Source: F23-B02 sp963632825 (GTDB taxonomy: Bacteria > Bacillota > Clostridia > Oscillospirales > Oscillospiraceae). Taken from it: a stretch of DNA of 64,000 nucleotides. How positions within the stretch are numbered: position 1 is the stretch's first letter; the number at the start of each line of letters is the position of its first letter. The translations under genes and the position numbers were made by a program. Location: assembly GCA_963632825.1 (NCBI GenBank), contig CAVGWF010000005.1:62001-126000 (forward strand). The letters run 5' to 3'. The notes beneath the pieces were generated by a model, which had not been told where the DNA came from, did not search any database, and saw only the letters and a program-made list of their open reading frames with translations. Positions 8,495 through 17,161 of the stretch are shown in pieces.

Positions 8495-9007
8495 GTGAAA
8501 ATACTTTTATGCGGGGATGTCAATTCAGGCAAGTCCACGCTTATAGAAAGGCTCCTTGCCGATATCGGCGAGCCGCCCCGGGGCTATATAACCGTGCGCA
8601 TGCCGGAGGATGCCGGCGGCAGATCTTATGTCTACCTGTACGACATAGCCAGACCGCCGGAGCACATAGAGGATGCGCAGGTAATAATGGCGTTTGAAAA
8701 CGGAAAGCTCACGGAAAAGCACCCCGAGCTCATGTCGCTGACGGCGGCTCCCATGCTTGAGGGCATACCGGAGGGCAGCCTTGTCGTGCTCGACGAGATC
8801 GGCACGCTCGAGGATGGCGAGGAGCGGTTCAAGGCGGCAGTACTGCGCATTTTATCGGGAAATTACCGCATTCTGGCAGCAGTCAAGGCGAAAAACACCG
8901 ACTTTCTGCGAGCCGTGCGCAGCCATCCCGGCTGCGAGCTGTACATAGTAACGCCGGAAAACCGTGACGAGCTGTATATGCAGCTGCGCAATAGCTATGA
9001 TATATGA
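8495..9007 (+). CDS. Nucleoside-triphosphatase, THEP1 family
   Basis: 170 residues, the usual size for THEP1/NTPase_1. Walker A is GDVNSGKST (residues 7-15) and Walker B is SLVVLDEIGTLE (about 97-108), both in the THEP1 form. Members hydrolyse NTPs with low specificity; the biological role is not settled. The start is GTG at 8495, fixed by AAAGGAGG 8 bp upstream. Single-gene unit divergent from the cyclodeaminase operon. Confidence 0.88.
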   Translation: MKILLCGDVNSGKSTLIERLLADIGEPPRGYITVRMPEDAGGRSYVYLYDIARPPEHIEDAQVIMAFENGKLTEKHPELMSLTAAPMLEGIPEGSLVVLDEIGTLEDGEERFKAAVLRILSGNYRILAAVKAKNTDFLRAVRSHPGCELYIVTPENRDELYMQLRNSYDI

Positions 9008-9044
9008 AGAAATTGTTTTTTTCGTCGAGAACGTCAGAATTATG

Positions 9045-9073
9045 TTGACTTAGGCGGCAATCATTGTTATCCT
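9045..9073 (+). promoter_or_regulatory. Promoter for the SGNH lipoprotein
   Basis: TTGACT (9045-9050), 17-bp spacer, TATCCT (9068-9073); start codon 28 bp downstream after TTAGGGGGCAGTC. Confidence 0.6.
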
Positions 9074-9101
9074 GTCAATACAAAAAACTTAGGGGGCAGT
9101 C

Positions 9102-10286
9102 ATGAAGAGATTTGTAGCTATGCTGCTTGCCGCGGCATGCGTATTTTCACTGTGCGCATGCGGCAGCGGCAAGACAACCGCAGATGTCTCCGCGAAGGAT
9201 CTTATCGCGGCGACAATGAATTCTGTAAAGCCCGAGGCTGCGGATGTTATAGAAAGCTCCGCAGACGAGAGCTTTGCAAATAAATTTTATTTCTATTACG
9301 GTATCGAGACCGACAAGGTGCGCGATTACGCCATAGCGTACTCCTCGTCGGCGCGCTCGGACGAGATAAGCGTGCTCGTTGCCGCAAACGGAACGGATAC
9401 GAAAACGCTCACCGATGCACTCGAGACCCGCCGTACTCAGCAGGAGCAGACTTTTGCGCTGTACAGTCCCGAGAGCGTTGAGATGCTTAAAAACGCCGAG
9501 ATATTTGCCGAGGGCGATTACGCAGTTATGATAGTCGCGGAAAACGCCGCCGACATAAAGGCAAAGCTGCTTGAGCTCCTGTCCGACGGCGATGCCGTTG
9601 CCGAGCAGGCAAAGCAGTATTACGCATCTTCGACCGCAGCCACTCCGGAGCCCACACCCACAAATACCTACGATTACTCGCAGCCCGTGCCGGAGTCGGA
9701 GGCAAAGAGCGATGACTGGTTTGCCGATGCCGCTTTCGTCGGCGACTCGCGCATGAAGGGCATTTTGAATTACGCAAAGTTTGACTATGCCGCCGATTTT
9801 TCCTATGTCGGGCTCAATGTCGCCGATGTGTTCACAAAGACCTATGTGCAGACCGATTCCGGCAGCGTAACGGTATCCGATGCACTGGCTAACGATGCTC
9901 AGTACGGTAAGGTATATGTCATGCTCGGCATAAACGAGCTTGGCTGGTATGATATAGATAAGTTCATTGATTACTACGGAAGGATAGTCGACCGCATCCG
10001 TGAGACGCATCCCGAGGCGCAGATATATATCATAAGCATCCTGCCGGTGGGCACGGCTGCAACGGCTTCGCAGTCGCATCTGAACAACGACCGTGTGCAG
10101 ACCTTCAACGGGCGTATACTCGGAATGTGCCAGCAGAAGCAGGTTTATTACATAAACGGCTTTGAGGCGCTCGCGCAGGACGGCGTTCTGCCGGACGATG
10201 CCTCTCCCGACGGAGTACACATGGAGCCGAAATACTGCCATATGCTCACCGATTACCTGCTGACGCACACGGTAGAATCAAACTGA
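9102..10286 (+). CDS. Lipoprotein with DUF4358 and SGNH/GDSL hydrolase domains
   Basis: 394 residues. Signal peptide with lipobox LCAC near residue 19. Residues about 28-165 match DUF4358 (a conserved extracytoplasmic domain, with the segment DEISVLVAANGTD...ALETRRTQQEQTF). A Pro/Thr linker (180-205) leads to an SGNH hydrolase: block I FVGDSRMKG (about 210-218), block III GINELG (about 275) and block V DGVHM (about 370). The catalytic Ser and Asp-x-x-His are present; Asn of block III is GINE. The domain probably acts on cell-surface acyl or acetyl groups; the substrate is unknown. Single-gene unit with its own promoter and terminator. Confidence 0.85.
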   Translation: MKRFVAMLLAAACVFSLCACGSGKTTADVSAKDLIAATMNSVKPEAADVIESSADESFANKFYFYYGIETDKVRDYAIAYSSSARSDEISVLVAANGTDTKTLTDALETRRTQQEQTFALYSPESVEMLKNAEIFAEGDYAVMIVAENAADIKAKLLELLSDGDAVAEQAKQYYASSTAATPEPTPTNTYDYSQPVPESEAKSDDWFADAAFVGDSRMKGILNYAKFDYAADFSYVGLNVADVFTKTYVQTDSGSVTVSDALANDAQYGKVYVMLGINELGWYDIDKFIDYYGRIVDRIRETHPEAQIYIISILPVGTAATASQSHLNNDRVQTFNGRILGMCQQKQVYYINGFEALAQDGVLPDDASPDGVHMEPKYCHMLTDYLLTHTVESN

Positions 10287-10302
10287 AAAGTAAAAAAGAC
10301 CG

Positions 10303-10330
10303 AAACCGCCATCGCGTGGGATGGCGGTTT
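10303..10330 (+). terminator. Terminator after the SGNH lipoprotein
   Basis: Stem AAACCGCCAT / ATGGCGGTTT plus one extra C-G pair, small loop, followed by TCTGCG. 16 bp after the stop. Confidence 0.7.
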
Positions 10331-10374
10331 TCTGCGTGTTTGTAATGAGAAGACTTCCTGCCGTGCTGCAATGG

Positions 10375-10495
10375 TGCGCACATTGGCTCCCTTGCGTAAA
10401 GGAGCTGTCAGCCGCGAGGCAGCTTCATTGCTTGGCCGGTAGTTACCGGTCGGGGCACCGCAATGGATGTATCGGCAGGTGCGTTAATCCGCCGC
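10375..10495. repeat. Dispersed modular repeat, degenerate copy (R1)
   Basis: Contains a module-C stretch (GGCTCCCTTGCGTAAAGGAG, then GTCAGCC) and, in reverse orientation, a module-A stretch (CCGGTAGTTACCGGTCGGGG, then GTATCGGCAGGTGCG). See the findings for the module definitions. It fills most of the gap between 10331 and 10545. Confidence 0.7.
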
Positions 10496-10545
10496 TGAAA
10501 AAACGCAGCGAGGGGCATCCCTGCCCTTCGCTGCGGAGCCTTGAC

Positions 10546-11808
10546 TTAATCTGCGGATTGTTTTCTTTCAACCAAGACCCTTTCGACCCTGAGACCGTCC
10601 ATTTCGAGAACGGTTATGTGCAGATCCCCGTAGTCGAAGCTGTCGCCCACGGCGGGGAATGCGCCGAATGACTCTATGGTCCAGCCGCCGACCGTTTCGC
10701 TTTCGGCGTCGAAATCGCGCTCGCGTATGCCCACAAGATCAAGGAAATCGGAGATGCTCATATCGCCGTCGAGCTCAAATTCGCCATCTGACCGCTCGCG
10801 TATCTCCTCGTGTATCTCGTCGGTATCGTCCCATATCTCGCCCACGAGCTGCTCAAGCACATCCTCCATCGAGAGTATGCCAAGCGTGCCGCCATACTCG
10901 TCGGTGACAATGGCAAGATGCTGCTTCGCCTTGCGCAGCTCGGTCAGAACTGCCGGCAGCTTCATGGTCTTGTACACATAGCACGGCTTCATCAGCAGAC
11001 TGCGCACATCCGGCTGCTCCTCACCGGCAAGCGCCTTGAGGAAGTGGTTTATGTACAAAACGCCGATGATATTGTCGATACCGTCCTCGTAAACGGGAAT
11101 GCGCGAGAACGGTGCGGACTCGACGGTGCGTATCTGCTCGGCGAGATCCTCCTCAATATCCAGCGCCACGACATCGACGCGCGCGGTCATAACCTCACTT
11201 GCCATGATGTCGGAGAAATCTATTGCCGCCTGCACGAGCTCGGAACGGTCCTCATCGAGGACATCCTCATCCTCGGCGGTCTCGATTATCGAGGAAAGCT
11301 CCTCGACCGCCGCATCGTCATCGTCATCGTCAGCCTCACCCTTGAGCCCCATCGTCAGCAGCTTCACCAGCCCCACGACGAGCCGGATAACCGGCATGAG
11401 CACAATGGTTATACCGCGCACGAAGTACGCATAGCCCTCGGCAAAGCGGTTCGCGCAGCTTTTTGCGACTATCTTCGGGATGGTCTCTCCGAAGATGATA
11501 ACGAGTACCGTTATGACAAGCGTGGATATCCACGCATAGCTCTCGTCGCCGTTGAAGATCTCAAGAACAAGCAGCGAGCCGAGCGTTGAGTTCGTGATAT
11601 TGACAAGGTTGTTTCCGATGAGGATCGCAGAGAGCGAATCATCGAAATGATCGACTATCTTCAGCGCAACACCGGCACGCTTCGAGCCGTTTTCGTGTGC
11701 GCTTTCAAGCCTCATGCGGTTGCAGCTCGAATAGGACATCTCGGCAGAGGAGAAGATATTCGAGAAGATTATACACAGCACTATTCCGCAGACATATGCC
11801 CAGATCAT
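10546..11808 (-). CDS. Hemolysin/CNNM-CorC family transporter (second of a tandem pair)
   Basis: 420 residues in the standard order: DUF21/CNNM transmembrane domain (1-190, four helices), paired CBS domains (about 205-330) and a CorC_HlyC domain (345-420). Such proteins are linked to Mg2+/Co2+ efflux or exchange; true haemolysin activity is not implied. The ATG overlaps the stop of the upstream paralogue (ATGA, 4 bp), with GGGAGGTGAGGACGC before it, so the pair is translationally coupled. An acidic Asp run lies after the last helix (about 155-165). Confidence 0.93.
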   Translation of the reverse strand: MIWAYVCGIVLCIIFSNIFSSAEMSYSSCNRMRLESAHENGSKRAGVALKIVDHFDDSLSAILIGNNLVNITNSTLGSLLVLEIFNGDESYAWISTLVITVLVIIFGETIPKIVAKSCANRFAEGYAYFVRGITIVLMPVIRLVVGLVKLLTMGLKGEADDDDDDAAVEELSSIIETAEDEDVLDEDRSELVQAAIDFSDIMASEVMTARVDVVALDIEEDLAEQIRTVESAPFSRIPVYEDGIDNIIGVLYINHFLKALAGEEQPDVRSLLMKPCYVYKTMKLPAVLTELRKAKQHLAIVTDEYGGTLGILSMEDVLEQLVGEIWDDTDEIHEEIRERSDGEFELDGDMSISDFLDLVGIRERDFDAESETVGGWTIESFGAFPAVGDSFDYGDLHITVLEMDGLRVERVLVERKQSAD

Positions 11809-13079
11809 GCGTCCTCACCTCCCTTACCGGTAAGGCACACCCTCAGGCGGAGTATGCGGTTATTGTTCATCTGGGTCACGGTGACGCAGACATTTTCATA
11901 TTCAAAGCTGTCTCCCACGGAGGGAATGGAGTCAAACTGCTCATACGCCCACTCGCCGAGGAGCTTATTGTTGAACTCGTCGTTTTCCTCGTCGAGCTCG
12001 AGCAGCTCAAACACATCGCTCACGCTCATTTCGGCGGTGCAGTCCCACGCGCCGTCGCCGCAGCTCGTGTACGGCTCCTCGACGACATCGTCCTCATCCC
12101 AGATCTCGCCTACGAGCTCCTCGAGAATGTCCTCAACTGTGACTATGCCGAGCGTTCCGCCGTAGTTATCGGTGACGACCGCCATATTGATGCGCTTTTT
12201 GCTCATAACGGGGAGCAGCGCGTCGATATTCGTGCTGCCGTGGATGAAATACGGCTTATCGAGCAGGGCGCGCAGATCCATGCCTTCGCCCTCGCGCAGA
12301 TATGTTTTTATAAATTTTCTTATGGAAAGGATACCGATTATGTTATCAATGCTGCCCTCGTACACCGGCAGGCGGCTGTGCGTTTCCGCACGGATTATGC
12401 GCAGCATTTCGTCGAGCGGGCACTCAACATCGAGTGCGGCAATGTCAACGCGCGAGGTAAGTATGCTCTCGACGGTGGTCTCGGCAAACTGCAGCGCCGA
12501 GCTTATCAGCTCGCCGCGCTCGGAGTCGAGGCTGCCGTCCTCTGTCATGTCCTCGATGATGTCATATATCTCATCCTCCGTCACCGATACGGGAGGATCG
12601 GCCTTTACGATGCGCGAGGCAAGATTGCCCAGCGCGGTCAGCAGCGAGGCAAGCGGCTTCAGGACGGTCATGAAAAACCACAGCGATCCCGCGACTGCCA
12701 GAGCCAGCCGCTCGCTGTACTTTTTTGCAATGCTCTTAGGCAGCATTTCGCCGGCAAAGAACACGATCAGAGTCATAACAAATGTGCTTATCGTAACGGC
12801 TCCGGAAACGCCGGGGAACATCCTCGTTACCGTGATCGTGGCGATGGACGCCGCCGACAGATGCACAATGTTCGTGCAGATAAGAATGCTTGTTATCGCA
12901 AGGTCGAAATTATCGAGCACCTGCAATGCTTTTTCGGCTTTCGGCTCTCCGCGCTCGGCGCGGATCTTGATCTTCACCTTTGACGCCGAGGCAAAGGCAG
13001 TCTCCGACACCGCAAAATACGCGGCGCAGAGGATAAGGGCAGCTATGACAATCAGTGACAATCGACTGGCATCGTCCAT
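11805..13079 (-). CDS. Hemolysin/CNNM-CorC family transporter (first of a tandem pair)
   Basis: 424 residues: DUF21 membrane domain, CBS pair and CorC_HlyC domain, as in its downstream neighbour. It is clearly diverged from it, so the duplication is old. The N-terminal segment FAVSETAFASASKVKIK is the typical DUF21 start. The two could form a heteromeric transporter. Start ATG at 13079; GGAGAG lies 14 bp upstream, a rather long spacing. Confidence 0.93.
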   Translation of the reverse strand: MDDASRLSLIVIAALILCAAYFAVSETAFASASKVKIKIRAERGEPKAEKALQVLDNFDLAITSILICTNIVHLSAASIATITVTRMFPGVSGAVTISTFVMTLIVFFAGEMLPKSIAKKYSERLALAVAGSLWFFMTVLKPLASLLTALGNLASRIVKADPPVSVTEDEIYDIIEDMTEDGSLDSERGELISSALQFAETTVESILTSRVDIAALDVECPLDEMLRIIRAETHSRLPVYEGSIDNIIGILSIRKFIKTYLREGEGMDLRALLDKPYFIHGSTNIDALLPVMSKKRINMAVVTDNYGGTLGIVTVEDILEELVGEIWDEDDVVEEPYTSCGDGAWDCTAEMSVSDVFELLELDEENDEFNNKLLGEWAYEQFDSIPSVGDSFEYENVCVTVTQMNNNRILRLRVCLTGKGGEDA

Positions 13080-13202
13080 TTCGGATCAAACACTCTCCTA
13101 TTCGCGAGCTTAAGGCTCGGTAAATTAAAATTCAGTATATCATAGGCTGCATCCGCCGTCAATCACGCACTTGAAAATTTAACCGTCCTGTGATATTTTT
13201 TC

Positions 13203-13274
13203 AGAGGCATTTGTCTGCACCTGCGGATACGGTTATTGCGGTGTCCCAACCGGTGAGTGCGGAGGTTTGCCTCC
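13203..13274 (+). repeat. Short hairpin form of the dispersed repeat (R2)
   Basis: 72 bp beginning GAGGCATTTGTCTGCACC and ending GTGCGGAGGTTTGCCTCC. The two ends are inverted (GAGGCA / TGCCTC and TGCAC / GTGCG). The middle carries the module-A core (GCGGATACGGTTATTGCGGT). It follows a T-run and lies just before the RBS of the CAT-like gene. Confidence 0.7.
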
Positions 13275-13301
13275 AAAAGCCTTTTACAAAGGAGAAATAT
13301 C

Positions 13302-13928
13302 ATGGAGTATGAAAAGATAGATCGTGCCGGCTGGGCACGGAGTGAGCTGTTTGACTTCTTCTCCGCTGTGTCAAACCCGTTTTACGGCGTGACCTTTAAT
13401 CTTGATGTCACGAATGTATACGCCTTTGCGAAGGAGCATTCGGTATCGTTTTACTATGCGCTTATATTTCTTGTAACAAAGGCGATAAACAGCGTTGAAA
13501 GCTTCCGCTATGCCATGATCGGCGGCGAGCCGGTGCTGCTGCGCGAGCGCATCCCGAGCTTCACCGATCTGCACAAGGGCAGCGAGAGCTTCCACATAGT
13601 CACGATGCCGTGCGGCGACGATATCGTCGAATTCTGCCGTGAGGCAAAGCGCCGCAGCATGGCACAGACGCAGCTTATCGACATGGAGCAGGAGGGCGAT
13701 AACCTCATTTTCATATCGTGCCTGCCTTGGATAGAGCTGACCGCGATGACAAACGAGCGCAATTTTGACGCCGACGACGCGATACCCCGCATTGCGTGGG
13801 GCAAATACCGCGACGAGGGCGGGCGCAGAGTGCTCGGATTTTCCATGGAGCTCAACCATCGCTTCACCGACGGTGTTCATATCGGGAAATTCAGTGAAAG
13901 GCTCACCGGGCTGATAAACGGATTATAA
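13302..13928 (+). CDS. Chloramphenicol acetyltransferase-like protein
   Basis: 208 residues, close to the 210-220 of trimeric CAT enzymes. The C-terminal active-site motif reads NHRFTDGVH (about 183-191), keeping the catalytic His and the DG; canonical CATs have HH. The N-terminal part FFSAVSNPFYGVTFNLDVT matches the CAT start region. CAT-like proteins of gut Clostridia are common and not all give resistance, so the acceptor is uncertain. ATG 13302 is set by AAAGGAG 8 bp upstream; the frame runs open to 13257 but that part is repeat sequence. Confidence 0.85.
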   Translation: MEYEKIDRAGWARSELFDFFSAVSNPFYGVTFNLDVTNVYAFAKEHSVSFYYALIFLVTKAINSVESFRYAMIGGEPVLLRERIPSFTDLHKGSESFHIVTMPCGDDIVEFCREAKRRSMAQTQLIDMEQEGDNLIFISCLPWIELTAMTNERNFDADDAIPRIAWGKYRDEGGRRVLGFSMELNHRFTDGVHIGKFSERLTGLINGL

Positions 13929-13930
13929 CG

Positions 13931-13960
13931 AAAAAACAGCTCCGACTGGAGCTGTTTTTT
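13931..13960. terminator. Bidirectional terminator
   Basis: 13-bp perfect stem (13931-13943 / 13948-13960), loop GACT, A6 on one side and T6 on the other. Serves the CAT-like gene and possibly the minus-strand operon ending at 14035. Confidence 0.85.
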
Positions 13961-14034
13961 CGGTTTCACGGTGTTCAGAAGGCCTTCCCCCTGAGGGGCT
14001 CGCTCATCGCGGCCGGCATTGCGCGGGCATTCGC

Positions 14035-14235
14035 TCAGCCCACCACATCGAAGCCCTGATCCTCGACCGCCGTTCTGAGGGCGGCGGCATCGAGAGACTC
14101 GCCCTTTACGACCGCGACGCCGCTTTCGTGGCTGACCTCGGCCGCAGTGACGCCCGCGACCTTTTCCAGCGCCGCTTTCACTCTTGACGAGCAGTGACCG
14201 CACTGCATTCCTTCGATCTTCATCGTAATTTCCAT
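14035..14235 (-). CDS. Heavy-metal-associated (HMA) domain protein, CopZ-like
   Basis: 66 residues, a single HMA domain with the metal site GMQCGHC (Cys pair near residues 12 and 15), the size of copper chaperones such as CopZ. No copper ATPase sits next to it. It follows the PurN-like gene by one base, so it is co-transcribed. ATG 14235 is preferred (AGAGGTG 6 bp upstream) over the in-frame GTG at 14244. Confidence 0.88.
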   Translation of the reverse strand: MEITMKIEGMQCGHCSSRVKAALEKVAGVTAAEVSHESGVAVVKGESLDAAALRTAVEDQGFDVVG

Positions 14236-14236
14236 A

Positions 14237-14854
14237 TTATTCACCTCTTATCAAAACTCTGTCGCCGTGTATTTCAAGCCTGTTCTGGCAGTACAGTATT
14301 ATCGCCTTGGGAAGCAGCTTCCATTCAGCCTCCTCCATTATCCTGCGCGAGAGCACCTCGGGAGTATCTCCGGGCAGGATCTCCACCGCCTGCTGCGCGA
14401 TGATGGGGCCGATATTGCCGTCGATATCCGCGAAAAATACCGTTGCGCCGGTGATGCGGCAGCCGCGCTCGAGCGCTGCGCGCGCGGGAGTGTCGCCGCA
14501 GTTTATGAACGCGGGTATCAGCGAGGGATAAACGCCGATTATGCGCTTGCGGAACTGCGTTGATATAACGCCCAACGGCATATTGTACCCCGCGAGGATG
14601 ACAAGGTCTATGTCCATATCCTTGAGCTTGTTTGAGATCGCCATGCTGTAGCTGAGCTTTGTGGGAAACAGCGAGGGCTCGACCACAAAGCACTCAACGC
14701 CCGAGTTGCGCGCACGGCGCAGGGCGTAGGCCTCGGGATCGGTGCATATGACCGCCGTCAGCTCAAAATTGGGTATCTCGCCGAAGTACATCGAATCGAG
14801 AACGGTTTGCAGAAGAGCACCGTTGCCGGAAACAAGAACCGCCGCTCTTACCAT
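14237..14854 (-). CDS. PurN-like formyltransferase-fold protein lacking catalytic residues
   Basis: 205 residues aligning end to end with phosphoribosylglycinamide formyltransferase: SGNG at the N-terminus, the VILAGY strand, the PSLIPAF loop and a GPIIAQ strand. By hand alignment to E. coli PurN (LLNIHPSLLP; DELDGGP), catalytic Asn106 is Gly, His108 is Tyr (IIGVYPSLIP) and Asp144 is Asn (DIDGNIGP). A two-residue insertion follows the PSL loop. GAR transformylase activity is therefore doubtful. No purine genes are nearby; it lies between the GT-CsaB fusion (16 bp gap) and the HMA gene. ATG 14854 has GGGGAG upstream; the frame runs open to 14881. Confidence 0.8.
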   Translation of the reverse strand: MVRAAVLVSGNGALLQTVLDSMYFGEIPNFELTAVICTDPEAYALRRARNSGVECFVVEPSLFPTKLSYSMAISNKLKDMDIDLVILAGYNMPLGVISTQFRKRIIGVYPSLIPAFINCGDTPARAALERGCRITGATVFFADIDGNIGPIIAQQAVEILPGDTPEVLSRRIMEEAEWKLLPKAIILYCQNRLEIHGDRVLIRGE

Positions 14855-14870
14855 TTGTAATCTCTCCCCC

Positions 14871-17075
14871 CTATTTCTCAAGCAAGGACTGCGCCACTGT
14901 GAGATTCAGTCTCTCGGCGCGGCGCACCTCGGCAAGACGTTTTTTGAGCCTGTCCGTGCCGTTGCCGGCGATGGCATCGTCTATCGCTTCTGCGAGCTTA
15001 TCGGCCGTTATGTCATCAATGTCTATGCTGCTCACGCCGAGGTACGATGCGCAGCCCGACACCTTGGGATCGTAGCTCACGCCCACCGCGGGCACCTCGC
15101 CGCACACGGCATACAGCAGGCTGTGCAGACGCATGGCGACGACTGCCTCCATCTGCCGCACTATGGCAATGTCAAGCTCGACATCGTCCGTTCTCGGGAT
15201 TATCTTATACGGGACCTCCGCTGCATTTGCCAGAAGCTTGCAGGTGCCTATGTCCTTGTCGTAATTCATCGGCATGAGCAGCAGCGTCAGCCCGTGCTTT
15301 TCACAGCAGCGCCGCAGTCCCTCCGCCATCTCGCCGATCTTGTCGTTCACCCCGAACCTCGGGCGCATGCTCAGGCAGATGTACCTCCCATTCGGGTCTA
15401 TACCAGCATTCTGCAGGAACCGGCAGGCGTCCACCGCGCTTTTGCCGCGCAGGGTCAGCACCGGGTCGCCCGTAATGCCGATCCGCGGCCGGTTTATCGC
15501 AAGCTCACCCAGAATCCTCAGGCTCGCGGGATCACGCAGGGTTATTATATCGACATATTTATCTATCACCCGCGCGGCATGATGCTTATCGGTGGGATAA
15601 TTGAGCGGCCCGATGCCGCAGCCGTACATCTGCACCTTACAGCCGCATTTTTTTGCAAGCCTTATCGTGTACAGATAAAACCACAGACTCCGGCGGCTGG
15701 TTACATCCTGAATGAGGCTGCCGCCGCCGCTTATAAACAGCCTTGAGCGCTTGAGCTCATGCCTCAGCTTTATCGGTCTGCCGCGCCGCACGGCGTTGAG
15801 CCCGTGCACCATGCGCGTGTACCTCGCGTTTTTGGAAACGACCGTTATGCGCATATCGGGATCAATCGTTTTAAGCTCGTCGGCAATGGCCTTCAATATT
15901 GCCTCGTCGCCGGCATTGCCGTGACCGTAGGCTCCGCAGATAACTACACCGCTGCGCTTTTGGCTGCGCCGCTTCAGAACGGCGGAGTATATCTCGAGCT
16001 GGCGGCGGCAGGTGCTCTCGGTGGAAAACTCGCGCTTTGCCTTCTCGTACACCGCTCTGCCGGTGCTCGCGCGCAGCTCGCCGTCGTTTGCCAGCGCGAG
16101 TATGCCGCGTGCCATATCCTTCACGCTGCCCGGTTCAAACAGCATTCCCGTCTCGCCGGATACTATGAGTCTCGGCAGACCGCCGACTCTTGAAGCGACC
16201 GTGGGTATGCCCGCTCTGGCAGCCTCGGTGACGGCATAGGGGAAGGTCTCGGACAGGGAGCTTATCGCGTTTATGTCAATGCTTGCGTAAAATCCGTCCA
16301 TTTCCGTGACCCATCCGGCAAAAAACACCTTGTCGGCAACGCCGAGCTCATTTGCCAGTGCCTCAAGCATCTCGCGCTCCATACCGTCGCCCGCTATCAC
16401 GAGGCGCAGAGAGGCGCAGTCCTTACCGGCCTCGGCAAAGCCGCGCACGGTTGTGGCGACATCCTTTACAGGGTCAAGGCGCGCGCCGATACCGAGCACT
16501 ATATCATCGTCGGTGAATGGGCAGCCTATCTGTTCGAACCACTGCCTTCGCGTTATCGCAGGCTTGGGACGGTCGAAGTCAACGCCGTTGTATATGGTGA
16601 ACAGGTCGTTGGGGTCAAACCCTCGGCCTATTAGCGTCTGACGCATATTATCCGAAACGCAGACGCGGTAATCCATTCTGTGCAGCGCCCATTTGTTGAG
16701 GTTGCCGTAGGTCACGGCGGCAAGCGGGCGTCCGAGGTAGTCGAGCTTATAGTCGCTGTGGACGGTGCTTATAAACGGAATGTCAAATTTCTTCTTCAGA
16801 AGCGCGCCGGTGAGGTTTGCACGGCTGCCGTGGCAGTGGACAACATCATATCCGTTCTCGCGGATCTTATCGCGGGTTTTTTCCAGCCCCTCGGAAAAGC
16901 CGCCGGAAAACACCGTTACGGGGATGCCGAGCTGCCTTGCCTCCTCGGCGAAATCTCCCTCCATGTAGCAGACGAGATCCGCCTGTATCTGCTTGTTCAG
17001 GTCCTTCAGCAGCGTTAAAACATGGGTCTTTGCGCCGCCCGAGTCTCCGCCGGAAATAAGATGTAAAACTTTCAA
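14871..17075 (-). CDS. csaB: Glycosyltransferase family 4 - CsaB polysaccharide pyruvyltransferase fusion
   Basis: 734 residues in two parts. Residues 1-365 are a GT4 glycosyltransferase: N-terminal LHLISGGDSGGAKTHV, the VHCHGSRAN strand, and the C-terminal EAARAGIPTVASRVGG nucleotide-sugar region. Residues about 370-700 are a pyruvyltransferase (PF04230/CsaB): start VVICGAYGHGNAGDEA, then VAMRLHSLLYA near 650. CsaB adds ketal-pyruvate to secondary cell-wall polymers, which bind SLH-domain proteins. The start is TTG 17075 with GGAGG 5 bp upstream; the frame extends to 17168 but passes the promoter. Confidence 0.9.
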   Translation of the reverse strand: MKVLHLISGGDSGGAKTHVLTLLKDLNKQIQADLVCYMEGDFAEEARQLGIPVTVFSGGFSEGLEKTRDKIRENGYDVVHCHGSRANLTGALLKKKFDIPFISTVHSDYKLDYLGRPLAAVTYGNLNKWALHRMDYRVCVSDNMRQTLIGRGFDPNDLFTIYNGVDFDRPKPAITRRQWFEQIGCPFTDDDIVLGIGARLDPVKDVATTVRGFAEAGKDCASLRLVIAGDGMEREMLEALANELGVADKVFFAGWVTEMDGFYASIDINAISSLSETFPYAVTEAARAGIPTVASRVGGLPRLIVSGETGMLFEPGSVKDMARGILALANDGELRASTGRAVYEKAKREFSTESTCRRQLEIYSAVLKRRSQKRSGVVICGAYGHGNAGDEAILKAIADELKTIDPDMRITVVSKNARYTRMVHGLNAVRRGRPIKLRHELKRSRLFISGGGSLIQDVTSRRSLWFYLYTIRLAKKCGCKVQMYGCGIGPLNYPTDKHHAARVIDKYVDIITLRDPASLRILGELAINRPRIGITGDPVLTLRGKSAVDACRFLQNAGIDPNGRYICLSMRPRFGVNDKIGEMAEGLRRCCEKHGLTLLLMPMNYDKDIGTCKLLANAAEVPYKIIPRTDDVELDIAIVRQMEAVVAMRLHSLLYAVCGEVPAVGVSYDPKVSGCASYLGVSSIDIDDITADKLAEAIDDAIAGNGTDRLKKRLAEVRRAERLNLTVAQSLLEK

Positions 17076-17127
17076 GGAAACCTCCGCTTGTTCTTGTCTA
17101 TTCAGAAAATATATTATATAATGCCTC

Positions 17128-17156
17128 ATTATATAATAGTTAGCAAAAGAGGTCAA
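17128..17156 (-). promoter_or_regulatory. Promoter of the GT-CsaB operon
   Basis: Minus-strand TTGACC (17151-17156), 17-bp spacer, TATAAT (17128-17133). The overlapping plus-strand TATAAT (17132-17137) may serve the divergent phosphatase gene, though its -35 is poor. Confidence 0.7.
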
Positions 17157-17161
17157 GCAGT

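Noticed and set aside
13302..13928. Calling the CAT-like gene a proven chloramphenicol-resistance gene
   Set aside because: The fold and catalytic His are present, but the HH motif is NH and there is no mobile context; the substrate is unproven.
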